Assembly (NCBI GenBank): GCA_020853255.1
Contig: JADYZI010000381.1
Coordinates: forward strand, 1 to 8,328
Direction: 5' to 3'
From: Acidobacteriota bacterium
GTDB lineage: Bacteria > Acidobacteriota > Blastocatellia > Pyrinomonadales > Pyrinomonadaceae
DNA: 8,328 bases
Each line of letters begins with the position of its first letter. Positions within the stretch are counted from its first letter, which is position 1. This document shows, piece after piece, positions 1 to 6,748 of the stretch. Position numbers and translations under genes: made by a program. Below the pieces are notes generated by a model, which saw nothing but the letters and a program-made list of their open reading frames with translations, searched no databases and was not told where the DNA came from.

Positions 1-2
1 CA

Positions 3-1190
3 TTCTCGGGCGGCGGTTTTCGCAACGCGAACGTGCAGTTCCTGATCGCCGGCCCCGATCTGAAAAAGCTCGAAGAGTATTCGGAAAAGATCCTGGAAAA
101 AATGAAAACGATCCCGGACGCGGTGGACGTCGATTCGACACTCATCTCCGGCAAGCCGGAAGTGCGGCTCGAGGTCGATCGTGCCAAGGCAGCCGACCTC
201 GGTGTACGGATCGGCGATGTTTCGCAGGCATTGAACACGCTCGTAGCCGGGCAGGAGGCAACGTCCTACAACGAGGGAACCGAACAATATGAGGTCCGTG
301 TTCGGGCGATCAATTCGTTCCGGACGGATGTCGAAGGGCTGAAGCGGTTGATCGTGCCGTCATCAAAGATCGGCTGGGTAACGCTTGACCGGCTTGTTAC
401 CGTGTCACAGGGCACGGGGCCAAGTTCTATCGAGCGAACGAACCGCCAGCGGCAGGTAACGCTGCTCGCAAACACAAAACCCGGGGGCTCGGCGGCCAGC
501 ATTACTTCGGCGATCAACGATTTTGTCGCGAAGATGCAGCTTCCGCCGGGATATCGTACCGGATACGTCGGCCAATCGAAGGAAATGGGCAAGGCGGGAT
601 TTTACTTCCTGCTTGCGTTCGCGTTGTCGTTCATCTTTATGTACATCGTGCTGGCCGCTCAGTTCGAATCGTTCATTCACCCGGTGACGATCCTTCTGAC
701 GCTGCCGCTTTCGATACCGTTCGGAATTTTGAGCCTGCTCGTTACCGGACAGACGGTCAACATCTTCTCCGGCCTCGGGCTGCTCCTTTTGTTCGGTGTT
801 GTTAAAAAGAACGCGATCCTGCAGATCGACCATACGAATAATCTTCGCTCACAAGGAATGGGCCGTCTTGACGCGATCATGCAGGCAAACCGCGACCGCC
901 TTCGCCCCATCCTGATGACGACGATCGCCCTTGTGGCGGGCATGATCCCGCTGGTATTAAGCACCGGTGCCGGTGCCGGGACGAACCGCTCGATAGGTGT
1001 GCTTGTGGTCGGCGGCCAGAGCCTGTGTCTTTTGCTGACACTGCTGGCGGTGCCGGTCTTTTATTCGATATTTGACGACTTTGCCGAACTGCGGCTGTTC
1101 CGCTACGTTACGCGATTTTCAGACTGGCTCTTTGGCGGCATTCGTCGAAAGTTTGCGGCGGCCGCGGGAGCCTTGATCGGCAAAAATTAG
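3..1190 (+). CDS. RND-family efflux pump permease, C-terminal half (5' truncated by window edge)
   Basis: This is the C-terminal 395 residues of an AcrB/HAE1-like RND transporter, an inner-membrane proton-driven drug/solute exporter that works with a periplasmic adaptor and a TolC channel. The frame is open to the left edge, so the true start lies outside; the internal GTG at 33 is not a start, because family-typical sequence (FRNANVQFLIAGPDL) runs through it. Visible residues up to about 195 form the second periplasmic porter/docking half (GKPEVRLEVDRAKAADLGV is typical). Five hydrophobic helices matching TM8-TM12 follow, with the TM10 motif FGVVKKNAILQIDH, then RDRLRPILMTT and GAGAGTNRSIG. 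The C-terminus is complete, ending in TAG at 1188-1190. The stop overlaps the GTG of the next gene by one base, and a TolC-type gene follows, so this is an efflux operon. Family assignment is firm; the substrate cannot be read from this half. Confidence 0.95.
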   Translation, partial: FSGGGFRNANVQFLIAGPDLKKLEEYSEKILEKMKTIPDAVDVDSTLISGKPEVRLEVDRAKAADLGVRIGDVSQALNTLVAGQEATSYNEGTEQYEVRVRAINSFRTDVEGLKRLIVPSSKIGWVTLDRLVTVSQGTGPSSIERTNRQRQVTLLANTKPGGSAASITSAINDFVAKMQLPPGYRTGYVGQSKEMGKAGFYFLLAFALSFIFMYIVLAAQFESFIHPVTILLTLPLSIPFGILSLLVTGQTVNIFSGLGLLLLFGVVKKNAILQIDHTNNLRSQGMGRLDAIMQANRDRLRPILMTTIALVAGMIPLVLSTGAGAGTNRSIGVLVVGGQSLCLLLTLLAVPVFYSIFDDFAELRLFRYVTRFSDWLFGGIRRKFAAAAGALIGKN

Positions 1191-1630
1191 TGCTTATGGA
1201 TGCGGCCCAAAAGACGGCACTGCTTTTTTCGGGGCTGTTCCTTATGTCGGGAATGGCGACCGGCGTATGGAAATATCGAAAGATAATGACATCGCCGGAG
1301 CACCACGCGCCCGCGTACGTTGATATCGCCCACAGGGCCTCGTTCTTTTACAGCTTTGCGTGCCTGGTCATTGCAAAATTGATCGAATCTTCGCCTTTTG
1401 GCAGCGATGTCCGCTTTCTGATCGTGGCCGTGCCGATAGCGTTCTTTGCCTTGACCGTGACGGGCTACATTGCCGAAGGTTTCCGCAACCGGACGGACAA
1501 TATGTTCCGCGAACGTAATTTGATAACTACGTGGTTCATGTACGCCCTGATCGCCGGTGAAATTGGCGGTTTCCTGCTCATCTTGGGCGGGTTCATTTAT
1601 TCCCAGTTTTTTATGGGGATCGCATTATGA
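1190..1630 (+). CDS. Four-helix integral membrane protein of unknown function in the efflux operon
   Basis: A 146-residue hydrophobic protein with four likely membrane helices at about residues 8-27, 47-64, 74-96 and 113-141. Conserved-looking polar positions lie at the helix ends: GVWKYRKIM (25-33), SPEHHAPAYVDIAHRASFFYS (35-55) and GFRNRTDNMFRERN (97-110). I know of no characterised function. The small four-helix plan with a histidine near the start of helix 2 loosely recalls the hydroxylaminobenzene mutase/styrene oxide isomerase group, but that is an impression, not a match. The start is either GTG 1190, overlapping the permease stop, or ATG 1196, two codons in; neither has a clear Shine-Dalgarno site, which fits translational coupling to the gene before. 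Its TGA (1628-1630) overlaps the ATG of the TolC-type gene as ATGA. Being locked between pump and channel suggests a role in, or regulation with, the efflux system. Confidence 0.8.
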   Translation: MLMDAAQKTALLFSGLFLMSGMATGVWKYRKIMTSPEHHAPAYVDIAHRASFFYSFACLVIAKLIESSPFGSDVRFLIVAVPIAFFALTVTGYIAEGFRNRTDNMFRERNLITTWFMYALIAGEIGGFLLILGGFIYSQFFMGIAL

Positions 1631-3462
1631 AACAGCAGTTATTTATATTTATGATCGCCCTTCTGGCCGCCGCATCAGCGGCATTTGGCCAGGACGCGAC
1701 ACCTACGCCGACCCCAACTCCGGCCGCGACACCGCCCGTTACCGACAAGCAGCAGGTCAAGCCCGAAGACCTTAAAGGTGTGCCCGCGATAGCGCCGAAT
1801 TACCGGTCCGAAGACCGAAGCCTGCCAGACCTCGGCCGCGTCGGCGTAGATATGGCCGACCAGCAGCCGCTGACACTTGCCGATGCGATCACAAAGGCGC
1901 TTGAGAATAATAAGGATATTGAGGTAACGCGAAAAAATGTGCGTATCGCCGAATTTGATCTGAAGATCGCCCGCGGAGCGTACGAACCGCATCTGACGGG
2001 CCAGACCTTTTACGAACGCGCCAAAACGCCGGTGTTCACATTTTTCGGCGGCGGGCCGAATTTTTCGCTAACGCAATCAAATTTTGTCGGCAACGCCGGC
2101 GTGTCCGGTTCGTTCCGCCCGACGGGCGCGACCTTCAGCGTTACGGCAAACAACACCCGCAACACAACGAACAATATTTTCACGCAGGTAAACCCGACGT
2201 ACAACTCGAACCTTGCGTTCCAGATCACACAGCCCATCTTTCGCGGCCGCAAATTCGATCAGCCGCGGCGGGCGATCGAAATAGCAAAGCGAAACCTTTC
2301 GCTCACCGATACACAGTTTCGCCAGCGGACCATCGAGATAATCGCCGGTGTTCAGCGGGCGTATTGGGACCTGACGTACGCCTTGCGTAATCTGCAGGTA
2401 CAGCGCGACGCTGTACGAGACGCGAACCAGCAGCTTGATCACAACCGGCGACTTGTGGCCGAAGGCCAGCTTGCCCCGATCGACATTGTCGCCGCCGAAA
2501 CACAGGTGGCAAACTTTGAGCAATCGGTCTATGACGCGCTGAATGCTGTCGGCGTGGCGGAGAACAATCTAAAGAATCTGATCGCCCCTGGCCGCACCGA
2601 CGCGATCTGGTCACGGTCGGTCACACCGGTAGATTCGGTCGAACTTAACGCGCCGATAACTACACTTTCACAAGCACTGGACGCTGCTCTGCAGAACCGC
2701 CCCGAACTTGAGATAAACCAGGCGCAGAAAGATATCAACGCCATCGACCAGAAATTTTTCAAGGAGCAGAAGAAGCCGCAGATCGATCTGATCGCAAGCT
2801 ATACGCTCGCCGGCGCGGCCGGAACATTTAATCCCGATGTCGTGAATCCATTCTCGGGCACCGGCACCACTTCGTCGATAAACCAGTTGATCCGAAACAA
2901 TGAGCTGCTGCGAAACGCCAATCCGGCGCTGAATCTGGAACAGATAAACCAGATCCCGATCATCCCGACGCCGGCCTTGCCCGACGATCTTATCGGCGGC
3001 TACGGCAGTGCTCTCGGCAATCTGTTCGCGAACCGCTACCCGACATTTCGCGTTGGTGTTCAGTTCAATCTGCCGCTTTTCGGCGACAAGACCGCTCGGG
3101 CACAGTATGGCAAATCGCTGGTCGAAGGCGAAAAGCTGCAAACGCAGCGTGAGCAGATAGAGCAGAACATTCAGGTCGATGTAAGAAACGCACTGCAGGC
3201 AACGCGAACGGCCGAGGCACGGCTTCGCTCGGCCGCCATCGCACGTGAGAATTCGCAAAAGGAATACGAATCGGAACAGCGGAAACTTGATAACGGCCAA
3301 TCAGATATCTATCGCGTTCTGGAACGGCAAACTGCTTTGACCACTGCGCGATCGAACGAACTGCGTGCACAGACAGAACTGAACAAGGCGATCGCCGATC
3401 TCCAACGTGCGACCGGCAATTCGCTAAAGGCAAACAATATCGAATCCCGGCTGCGCCGCTAA
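1627..3462 (+). CDS. TolC-family outer membrane efflux protein
   Basis: A 611-residue outer-membrane channel of the TolC/OEP family, the exit duct for the RND pump encoded upstream. A signal peptide covers residues 1 to about 21 (MKQQ, a hydrophobic core, then a likely cut after AFG). A Thr-Pro-rich linker follows at 25-37. The two internal repeats expected of the family are visible: the first begins near residue 81 (LTLADAITKALENNKDIEV), the second near 344 (LSQALDAALQNRPELEI). The long amphipathic, Gln/Arg/Ala-rich helical stretches typical of the periplasmic barrel surround them, and the protein ends in LNKAIADLQRATGNSL. It is longer than the common 420-500 residues. The excess is the N-terminal linker region (to about residue 80) and an Asn/Pro-rich insert near residues 400-460. 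The ATG overlaps the previous TGA by 4 bases and has GGGG at 1615-1618 as ribosome-binding site. Confidence 0.93.
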   Translation: MKQQLFIFMIALLAAASAAFGQDATPTPTPTPAATPPVTDKQQVKPEDLKGVPAIAPNYRSEDRSLPDLGRVGVDMADQQPLTLADAITKALENNKDIEVTRKNVRIAEFDLKIARGAYEPHLTGQTFYERAKTPVFTFFGGGPNFSLTQSNFVGNAGVSGSFRPTGATFSVTANNTRNTTNNIFTQVNPTYNSNLAFQITQPIFRGRKFDQPRRAIEIAKRNLSLTDTQFRQRTIEIIAGVQRAYWDLTYALRNLQVQRDAVRDANQQLDHNRRLVAEGQLAPIDIVAAETQVANFEQSVYDALNAVGVAENNLKNLIAPGRTDAIWSRSVTPVDSVELNAPITTLSQALDAALQNRPELEINQAQKDINAIDQKFFKEQKKPQIDLIASYTLAGAAGTFNPDVVNPFSGTGTTSSINQLIRNNELLRNANPALNLEQINQIPIIPTPALPDDLIGGYGSALGNLFANRYPTFRVGVQFNLPLFGDKTARAQYGKSLVEGEKLQTQREQIEQNIQVDVRNALQATRTAEARLRSAAIARENSQKEYESEQRKLDNGQSDIYRVLERQTALTTARSNELRAQTELNKAIADLQRATGNSLKANNIESRLRR

Positions 3463-3490
3463 GCGTGCCTGTGACAATTGGACCGCACGC
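3463..3490 (+). terminator. Possible weak hairpin directly after the TolC-gene stop
   Basis: GCGTGC (3463-3468) immediately after TAA pairs perfectly with GCACGC (3485-3490) over a 16-base loop. There is no U-run after it (ATCTTTGTG follows), so it is at best an imperfect terminator or an mRNA 3'-end stabiliser, perhaps acting with the palindrome that starts three bases later. Confidence 0.25.
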
Positions 3491-3492
3491 AT

Positions 3493-3576
3493 CTTTGTGC
3501 CCTCTGCGTCTTCAACTTGGTGACCTTTGTGTTAAAAAAACCGTTAACACAAAGGCCGCAAAGGGAGGACGCAAAG
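3493..3576. repeat. Palindromic intergenic repeat element 1 (CTTTGTG...CACAAAG type)
   Basis: An inverted repeat between the TolC and oxidoreductase genes. The inner stem is perfect over 12 bases: CCTTTGTGTTAA (3524-3535) with TTAACACAAAGG (3544-3555), loop 3536-3543. The outer arms match 10 of 12: CTTTGTGCCCTC (3493-3504) with GAGGACGCAAAG (3565-3576). The spaces between inner and outer stems are unequal, about 19 and 9 bases, so the folded form would carry bulges. Repeats of this look are dispersed in many bacterial genomes and often produce spurious short reading frames; the two plus-strand open frames overlapping here (3465-3653 and 3478-3690) read like such translations and are not called as genes. 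The element could act as an mRNA-end structure for the efflux operon. Copy number cannot be judged from one window. Confidence 0.75.
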
Positions 3577-3649
3577 TTCGCAATAGAAGAGATCGGTGTC
3601 CAAATGATCTGCCCCGGTCCATTGCTGCGGCAGGCCGTCAGCCTACTTT

Positions 3650-4633
3650 ATGAAAGCGGTTTACATAAGATCATTTGGCGGCCCCGATAACCTTGAGGTG
3701 CGGGATGTTCCGGCGCCGCCGCCGCCTTCGGACTCACAGGTGCTTGTCCGAGTCCGTGCCGCCGGCCTGAACCGCGCCGATCTGCTTCAGCGCAAGGGTG
3801 CGTATCCCCCGCCGCAGGGTCATTCCGCAAATATTCCCGGCCTCGAATTCGCGGGCGAGGTCGCGGCGATAGGCGGCGAGGTAACAGAATACAAGATCGG
3901 CGATCGCGTTTTTGGAATTACCGCCGGCGAGGCGCAGGCCGAATTTCTCCTCACCGACGCCCGCGTCCTTGCCCGAATTCCCGACAACCTTTCCTTCACC
4001 GAGGCCGGTGCCGTGCCCGAAGCCTTTATCACCGCGCACGACGCGGTTTTTACGCAGGGCGAATTGCAAAAGGGTGAAACACTGCTTGTCCACGCGGTCG
4101 GTTCCGGCGTAGGTTTGGCGGCGGTTCAGATGGCAAAGGCGTTCGGTGCAAAGGTGATCGGCACCTCGCGGACGGCGGACAAGCTGGAAAGGGCGCGTCA
4201 GCTTGGGCTGAACGAAGCCATTCTTGCCGGCGAAGGTGCCGGTTTCGCGGCGGTCTTAAGATCAAAGAACGGCGGTGGTGTCGATGTGATACTCGATCTG
4301 GTCGGCGGCGGTTATTTTCGCGAAAATCTTGAGTGTCTTTTGCCAAAAGGCCGGCTGATGCTTGTCGGACTGACCTCGGGCCGGACAGCCGAATTCGATC
4401 TTTCGAAGGCATTAACAAAGCGCTTGCGCATCATAGGTACAGTCCTCCGCGGCCGCAGCCTCGAAGAAAAGGCCGAGGCAACACAAAAATTTGCCAACGA
4501 CTTCCTCCCGCTTTTCGCCTCCGGAAAGATCGTGCCGAATGTCGATAAGATATTCCCGCTAACCGAGATCGCCGATGCCCACCGCTACCTCGAATCAAAC
4601 CGCAGCTTCGGCAAGGTTGTTATCGAGATTTAG
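3650..4633 (+). CDS. NAD(P)H:quinone oxidoreductase, PIG3-like, MDR superfamily
   Basis: A 327-residue zinc-free medium-chain dehydrogenase/reductase of the quinone oxidoreductase type, close in style to the PIG3 (TIGR02824-like) group, expected to reduce quinones or enones with NADPH in the cytosol. It opens with MKAVYIRSFGGPDNLEVRDV. The quinone-oxidoreductase signature is NRADLLQRKGAYPPP (41-55), the GroES-like fold continues with GLEFAGEVAAIG (64-75) and YKIGDRV (81-87), and the Rossmann nucleotide-binding loop is HAVGSGVGLAAVQMAKAFGA (148-167). GVDVILDLVGG (210-220) and the C-terminal FGKVVIEI are also typical. The length is normal and no cysteine/histidine zinc ligands are seen. The ATG at 3650 fits the family's start but has no clear Shine-Dalgarno site. 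It appears monocistronic: the palindrome separates it from the efflux operon, and the next genes converge on it with a 26-base gap. The exact substrate is unknown. Confidence 0.93.
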   Translation: MKAVYIRSFGGPDNLEVRDVPAPPPPSDSQVLVRVRAAGLNRADLLQRKGAYPPPQGHSANIPGLEFAGEVAAIGGEVTEYKIGDRVFGITAGEAQAEFLLTDARVLARIPDNLSFTEAGAVPEAFITAHDAVFTQGELQKGETLLVHAVGSGVGLAAVQMAKAFGAKVIGTSRTADKLERARQLGLNEAILAGEGAGFAAVLRSKNGGGVDVILDLVGGGYFRENLECLLPKGRLMLVGLTSGRTAEFDLSKALTKRLRIIGTVLRGRSLEEKAEATQKFANDFLPLFASGKIVPNVDKIFPLTEIADAHRYLESNRSFGKVVIEI

Positions 4634-4659
4634 ATCTCTCACCCAGGGTATCAAGGACT

Positions 4660-5223
4660 TCACTGTTTGAACTTTTGCTGAAGCCATTCCAACACGGCCT
4701 TTTGATCGGAGATCGTCGCCCGACGGATCTGCGCTAATAGATGGATTCTGTCAGGTTTAGGGAGGGCAGTATTCTGCAAACCTTCATTACAGTTGGTGCA
4801 TACAGCGCGAAGATTCTGAGCCGAATCATCGCCTCCTTTTGACTTATCAAGTATGTGACCCATTGTCAGGCGAACAGTCCGGTTTCCGCCCAGCGGATCA
4901 GGGTCACCGGCCGCCACACCGCACATTTGGCAGGTGTAGCCATTGCGCTCAAGAACTCGTGCCCTGGTTTCCTTGGATATATTTCGAGCAAAAGCTGGAA
5001 GGCGTTTGTCGGTTTCAAGGAGATACTGATTTGGCTTGAGATCGACGCGGTCTTTATGCGTTAGAATTTGATATCCTTCTTCATTGCGCAACTCCCGTAC
5101 TCGCCGGGCCCATTCAACAGCTCCACCGCTAGCTCTTTGGATGTCCTTTGATTCAAGTACGACACCAATATTACCTAAGAAAAAATCTAGAATTAGTTTT
5201 TTCGATCCTGGCAATCGTGGCAT
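4660..5223 (-). CDS. HNH endonuclease with N-terminal winged-helix-like domain (putative restriction enzyme)
   Basis: A 187-residue predicted nuclease. The C-terminal half carries a zinc-stabilised HNH (beta-beta-alpha metal) domain: C98-x2-C101, H123 in TMGHILDKSKGGDD as the likely catalytic histidine, N137 in AQNL, and C142-x2-C145 followed by N146. This is an HNN variant of the triad. Residues 5-70 look like a small winged-helix DNA-binding domain: KKLILDFFLGNIGVVLESKD, then a helix with EWARRVRELRNEEG, then a strand ending LKPNQYLLE. It starts 19 bases after the stop of a DNA methyltransferase gene on the same strand, so it is probably the restriction enzyme of that pair; the domain order (specificity helper, then nuclease) fits this. 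No strong ribosome-binding site precedes ATG 5223. Base composition at its 5' end is low (21 G+C of 60 at 5161-5220), unlike the flanking genes. A stand-alone HNH nuclease is the alternative. Confidence 0.85.
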   Translation of the reverse strand: MPRLPGSKKLILDFFLGNIGVVLESKDIQRASGGAVEWARRVRELRNEEGYQILTHKDRVDLKPNQYLLETDKRLPAFARNISKETRARVLERNGYTCQMCGVAAGDPDPLGGNRTVRLTMGHILDKSKGGDDSAQNLRAVCTNCNEGLQNTALPKPDRIHLLAQIRRATISDQKAVLEWLQQKFKQ

Positions 5224-5242
5224 AGATCAAGTAACGGTGAAA

Positions 5243-6085
5243 TTAGGAACTCATCTGCATCTGCAGCTCTGGTTGAACCAAGGCCGTTCTTTCGCGGCTG
5301 AGTGCAGCGTAATCGGGGTTAAGTTCGATCAAAACGGCGTTACGCCCCGTTTCGTTTGCTGCCAATCCAGTGGTTCCTGATCCACTGAAAGGATCCAGTA
5401 TCGTGTCGCCCGCCCGTGATCCGAGCAAGATACACCGCTTAGCCAATTCGCGCGGATATACGGCCGGATGACCGTTAGCGTTCGGCTCCGGCCCAAGTAT
5501 CCAGTAATTCCGTAGGTTTGCCCCGGACGCCTCCCGAAACCCATTTGGATCATAGAAGTAGGTCGGTGATTTGGCAAGCAAAAAGATCTCTTCGGTGGCC
5601 GTTGTGGGCCGGTTTTTCACGCTCTCTGGCATTGCTGTTTTCTTAATCCAGGTTATCCGTGATCTTAAATACCAACCGTCAGCCTGAAGGGCAAAGGCCA
5701 CCCGCCAAGGCAAGCCCAAGAGGTCTCTGTCCTTTAATCCCCAGACCTCTGGCACCTTACAGTTTCGCCTTTGTATCAATTTCTTGGTATTGCCGACAAT
5801 TGCATTTGGCCCATGACTTCCTGTCCCACCGTTTCGAGCGTATCCGTCACCCACATTCAGCCACACTGTTCCATCGGCGCGGAGCACTCGTCGCACCTCC
5901 TTAAAAATGGCAACTAAATTCTCAACATAGAGATCAGGTGATGCTTCGGCCCCGATCTGGGCGGGATGATCGTAATCCCGAAGTCCCCAATATGGAGGTG
6001 ACGTCACGCAACATTGAATTGTTCCAGCTTTTAGCGTCGGAAGAACGTCGAGACTATCGCCGTTTAAGATAAGTGAATCGGTCAT
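5243..6085 (-). CDS. Beta-class site-specific DNA methyltransferase (N4-cytosine or N6-adenine)
   Basis: A 280-residue amino-methyltransferase using S-adenosylmethionine. Motif IV, the catalytic loop, is TSPPYWGLRDY (28-38) near the N-terminus. The AdoMet-binding motif I, DPFSGSGTTG (231-240), lies near the C-terminus and is followed by LIELNPDY (252-259). This order (IV before I, with the recognition region between) defines the beta class. The SPPY form is commonest in N4-cytosine enzymes but also occurs in adenine enzymes, so the modified base is left open. The middle section (GLPWRVAFALQADGWYLRS, then MPESV) resembles many phage and type II enzymes. The start is ambiguous: ATG 6085 gives the family-like opening MTDSLILNGDSLDVLPTL, while ATG 6130 adds 15 unfamiliar residues; neither has a good ribosome-binding site. 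It precedes the HNH gene, so protection would be made before cleavage. Mature, intact and probably active. Confidence 0.92.
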   Translation of the reverse strand: MTDSLILNGDSLDVLPTLKAGTIQCCVTSPPYWGLRDYDHPAQIGAEASPDLYVENLVAIFKEVRRVLRADGTVWLNVGDGYARNGGTGSHGPNAIVGNTKKLIQRRNCKVPEVWGLKDRDLLGLPWRVAFALQADGWYLRSRITWIKKTAMPESVKNRPTTATEEIFLLAKSPTYFYDPNGFREASGANLRNYWILGPEPNANGHPAVYPRELAKRCILLGSRAGDTILDPFSGSGTTGLAANETGRNAVLIELNPDYAALSRERTALVQPELQMQMSS

Positions 6086-6175
6086 GTTCTGATTGCCCGT
6101 GCGTAGTTTAACAAAGGTTGAGGATTTCATTAAATACGAACCGGGAAGTGATGTTACTTTTGTATCGGGTTGAGG

Positions 6176-6586
6176 TTAGTGTTTTTCTTGATTCCTGGAA
6201 TGATTCGCGGCCCGTTTTGAGATGCGGGCGGTGCGAAGGTCGAGAATGAGGATGCCGTCCTGGTCGATCTCAGGGTTCTGGAATTGAAGCGTATATGGCA
6301 GAACGATGCCGGCTTCCTGAACGAGGCGGTAGGCGCGGACCATTTTACCGCCGTGGCTGCCGCTTGGGCTGGCCGGATAGGCATTGCGAATGCCGGGTGC
6401 GGTCGGTTTCAGGCCTATGCGGTTGTTCACCTGATCGTACAGAAGCAAAAATGCCTTCGGCGCGCCGAGCCTTTCATAGGTCACGCGGCTCATCACAATA
6501 TTGCCCTTTCGGTTCAATGTTATATAAAGGGCCGCCCACTGGCCCTTTACATCATCACGCGAAATTTCTCGCCAATCCGGTCTCAT
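6176..6586 (-). CDS. Hypothetical protein with an AbrB-like beta-hairpin segment
   Basis: A soluble 136-residue protein I cannot assign to a known family. It begins MRPDWREISRDDVKGQWAAL. Residues 22-62 read ITLNRKGNIVMSRVTYERLG, then a hydrophobic strand (AFLLLYD) and NRIGLKPT. That layout (Gly-x-Ile-Val-Met, a short helix with LG, a strand, then an LKP strand) resembles AbrB/MazE swapped-hairpin DNA-binding domains, though the usual proline after the first strand is missing. A Gly/Ser loop PASPSGSHGGK (71-81) and a strand-rich part with IDQDGILILDLRTA (107-120) follow. The C-terminus is basic. The ATG at 6586 is backed by GGAGAGG (6603-6597), 10 bases upstream, and a TATGAT -10 box. It lies 90 bases before the methyltransferase start on the same strand and might be co-transcribed. 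The frame looks real because of the good start signals and even composition; the function is unknown. Confidence 0.7.
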   Translation of the reverse strand: MRPDWREISRDDVKGQWAALYITLNRKGNIVMSRVTYERLGAPKAFLLLYDQVNNRIGLKPTAPGIRNAYPASPSGSHGGKMVRAYRLVQEAGIVLPYTLQFQNPEIDQDGILILDLRTARISKRAANHSRNQEKH

Positions 6587-6620
6587 GCGGGTTCATCCTC
6601 TCCAAAGGAGATGTATCATA
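6587..6620 (-). promoter_or_regulatory. Likely start signals for the 136-residue protein gene: -10 box and Shine-Dalgarno
   Basis: Read on the minus strand, TATGAT (6620-6615, one mismatch to TATAAT) is followed by GGAGAGG (6603-6597) and, 10 bases later, ATG at 6586. No good -35 hexamer lies at the right distance, so the promoter part is weak while the ribosome-binding part is good. An ATG also lies at the end of the GGAGAGG site but in another frame. Confidence 0.4.
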
Positions 6621-6671
6621 CACGGGTGAACGTTGCATAGACATAACGCAGATGCCGACTCTTGCTAGTCT

Positions 6672-6748
6672 TGCGGAAGCCCGCGTGTTAGCAAGGGCTT
6701 AATATGAGCGTTGGATATCAAGCCCTTGCTTACGCGCGGGCTTCTGCA
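6672..6748. repeat. Palindromic intergenic repeat element 2 (GAAGCCCGCG...AGCAAGGGCTT type)
   Basis: Two 29-base arms, 6672-6700 and 6720-6748, are reverse complements at 26 of 29 positions, with a 19-base spacer (6701-6719). The core on the left arm is GAAGCCCGCG followed by AGCAAGGGCTT; the mismatches are at left-arm positions 6675, 6686 and 6689. The element would form a long GC-rich hairpin on either strand. It has no coding potential: the short frames across it give low-complexity peptides such as ALAYARA. It lies between ttcA and the minus-strand 136-residue gene, where it could mark a transcript end. It is unlike palindrome elements 1 and 3 in sequence. I recall similar repeats scattered in related genomes, but cannot check this here. 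Confidence 0.85.

Noticed and set aside
33..1190. GTG at 33 as the true start of the permease.
   Set aside because: The frame is open to position 3 and the codons before it encode family-like residues, so the gene continues beyond the left edge.
2077..3300. Long minus-strand open frames (up to 210 codons) inside the TolC-type gene.
   Set aside because: They are antisense to a gene with clear signal peptide and family motifs, and their peptides are Arg/Cys-rich without domains, as expected of shadow frames in GC-rich DNA.
3465..3690. Two overlapping short plus-strand open frames (62 and 70 codons) between the TolC and oxidoreductase genes.
   Set aside because: They run across palindrome element 1, give repeat-like peptides such as LCALCVF and RPQREDAK, and lack ribosome-binding sites.
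4634..4659. A bidirectional terminator between the convergent oxidoreductase and HNH genes.
   Set aside because: The 26-base gap shows no stem of useful length and no T-run.
6284..6702. Plus-strand open frames of 118 and 135 codons opposite the 136-residue protein gene.
   Set aside because: The minus-strand frame has a good ribosome-binding site and a regular protein-like pattern. These run into palindrome element 2 and end in repeat-derived residues.
6672..6748. The palindrome as a CRISPR repeat or an insertion-sequence end.
   Set aside because: There is only one pair of arms with a 19-base spacer, no array of spacers, no transposase frame and no target-site duplication that I can see.
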